Shown here in pieces: positions 63,175 to 64,000 of a stretch of DNA of 64,000 nucleotides. Origin of the DNA: Bacteroidaceae bacterium (GTDB lineage: Bacteria; Bacteroidota; Bacteroidia; Bacteroidales; Bacteroidaceae); NCBI GenBank assembly GCA_017619585.1, contig JAFZSA010000028.1:66479-130478 (forward strand). Reading direction: 5' to 3'. Position numbers and translations under genes: made by a program. Position 1 is the stretch's first letter. The number at the start of each line of letters is the position of its first letter. The notes beneath the pieces were generated by a model. The model was given only the letters and a program-made list of their open reading frames with translations, did no database searches and was not told the DNA's origin.

Positions 63175-63205
63175 CAAAAGTAATACATTTTGCAATTACA
63201 ACCAA
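63175..63205 (-). promoter_or_regulatory. asnB promoter
   Basis: Minus strand TACTTTTG (63,175-63,182), with TTGG as a weak -33 at 63,202-63,205. Confidence 0.65.
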
Positions 63206-63334
63206 GACTTTACCGTACATTTTTACATATATTTGGCAATATTTACTAACATATAGCAATTATTACAACAATATCCAGTATCATAATGACAGAAAAAGAA
63301 AGCCCCTGAGCATCAATTGCCCAGAGGATTAATC

Positions 63335-63353
63335 AACCGCTAACCGCTAACCC
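63335..63353. repeat. short heptamer array upstream of the carB terminator
   Basis: aaccgct, aaccgct and a partial third; the same word as the third block of the hsp20 leader array. Confidence 0.7.
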
Positions 63354-63355
63354 AA

Positions 63356-63382
63356 AAAAGGGAGCCGCACTGGCTCCCTTTT
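63356..63382 (-). terminator. terminator after the carB-type gene
   Basis: AAAAGGGAGCC (63,356-63,366) pairs with GGCTCCCTTTT (63,372-63,382); a T-run follows on the minus strand. Confidence 0.9.
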
Positions 63383-63399
63383 ATTTCTTTTACCCTATA

Positions 63400-64000
63400 T
63401 TATACGTAAGACATATACAGGTAATTTGTCTGGGCAGGATACTCTGCTGCCATGGTGTCTATCTGATTGACGTATGGCTTGATGCCCAAGTCTTTACGCC
63501 ACTTGCGGATGATAAGGCCTGCCTTCTCCATGTTCATGTCGCACTCGCCCAACCCTATGGCACGGGCAATCTGGAAGTCGGAGAAGCCATACACCTTAGC
63601 CTCGTGCAACAGCTCCACAAACTCGGGCTCCTCTATGTACTCCAGCAGCTCCAAGGGCTCCATAAAGGTGTACATATCTGCCAGGTGAGCATACTCACGG
63701 AGGCGGTCGTTGATATTGATGATATGCTTGAGCTTCTGCAGGAACCAGTTGTCAATCTTGGTGAGGTCATGAATCTGATTTACGGTATAACCCATCAGCA
63801 TGGCCTTGGCAATGACAAAGATACGGGTATCGGTGGCATGCTGCAGGGCATCGGGAATGTCGGTCACATGCTGTGCCTTGTTATCCACAAAGCCGTGCAT
63901 ACCCTGACCAATCATACGAAGGCCCTTCTGGATAGACTCCTCGAAGGTACGGCCAATGGCCATCACCTCGCCCACACTCTTCATGCTGGAACCCAGCTCG
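63400..64000 (-). CDS. carB: carbamoyl-phosphate synthase large subunit, N-terminal-half type (5' end outside window)
   Basis: The frame enters from the right edge (ELGSSMKSVGEVMAIGRTFEESIQKGLRMIG). The visible ~200 residues match the end of the first ATP-grasp half and the oligomerisation domain of CarB (about residues 345-560 of the ~1070-aa E. coli protein), ending DTMAAEYPAQTNYLYMSYV and a stop. The second ATP-grasp half and the allosteric domain are missing: the stop is followed by a terminator, not by a shifted frame that I can see. So this is either a split CarB or a truncated paralogue. Confidence 0.85.
   Translation of the reverse strand, partial: ELGSSMKSVGEVMAIGRTFEESIQKGLRMIGQGMHGFVDNKAQHVTDIPDALQHATDTRIFVIAKAMLMGYTVNQIHDLTKIDNWFLQKLKHIININDRLREYAHLADMYTFMEPLELLEYIEEPEFVELLHEAKVYGFSDFQIARAIGLGECDMNMEKAGLIIRKWRKDLGIKPYVNQIDTMAAEYPAQTNYLYMSYV

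Overview
The window looks like a chromosomal segment of a Bacteroidales bacterium, most likely a Prevotella/Segatella-type member of Prevotellaceae. The reasons are: the gene order rimP-nusA-infB-cvpA-sufBCDS; promoters of the Bacteroidetes type (TTTG, 18-20 bp, TAnnTTTG); secreted proteins ending in a type-A C-terminal sorting signal (YDLxGRR...KGVYIVNGKK) typical of type IX secretion; and a GH92 mannosidase, a C10 (streptopain-like) protease and a CotH-like protein. No rRNA, phage, insertion sequence or CRISPR array was seen. Species identity is inference.

Layout. 1-10,948 (+): division and cell-wall cluster, murE(3' part)-mraY-murD-ftsW-murG-murC-ftsQ-ftsA-ftsZ-yqeY. 10,945-18,000: recO, tRNA-Glu, rpsT, gyrB, then a minus-strand run of prolyl-tRNA editing protein, DUF3109 protein, ung and gpmI. 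18,050-36,126 (-): accessory surface-protein region with a C10 protease, a three-gene ATGA-coupled unit (3309-aa surface protein, 387-aa secreted protein, 63-aa peptide), a small membrane protein, and two paralogous TPR-transmembrane-AraC regulators. 36,160-48,629 (-): rnhB, sufS, sufD, sufC, sufB, cvpA, infB, nusA, rimP, a 37-aa membrane peptide and an S41 protease. 49,046-54,609 (+): HU-like protein, TlpA-like thiol protein behind a sigma-54 type promoter, CPBP protease and a tandem alpha/beta hydrolase. 54,663-64,000: CotH-like protein, GH92 mannosidase, esterase, small secreted protein (+), hsp20 (sigma-54 type promoter), asnB, and a carB-type gene that stops after its first half.

The most unusual signals are not genes. 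(1) About 18 short arrays of imperfect 7-bp units (sometimes 6 or 8), with a different word at each locus, usually about five units, lie in intergenic gaps, supply start or stop codons, and are inserted in frame in coding sequences. (2) Ten C-rich/G-rich hairpin elements (CCCTCCC...GGGAGGG) occur, six of them in the suf operon and two of those inside sufS. (3) Two full sigma-54 consensus promoters are present, one with paired TGTCC-N6-GGACA dyads upstream. (4) Four 21-bp operator-like repeats abut the HU-like gene promoter. (5) Six 11-bp repeats fill the asnB leader. (6) Several promoters share a conserved spacer and upstream block.

How the genes work together: the first cluster makes lipid II and the Z-ring; the suf block builds Fe-S clusters and sits beside translation and transcription factors; the accessory region combines membrane-tethered regulators with large secreted, probably T9SS-sorted, surface proteins; the right part carries secreted glycan- and ester-degrading enzymes and stress functions.
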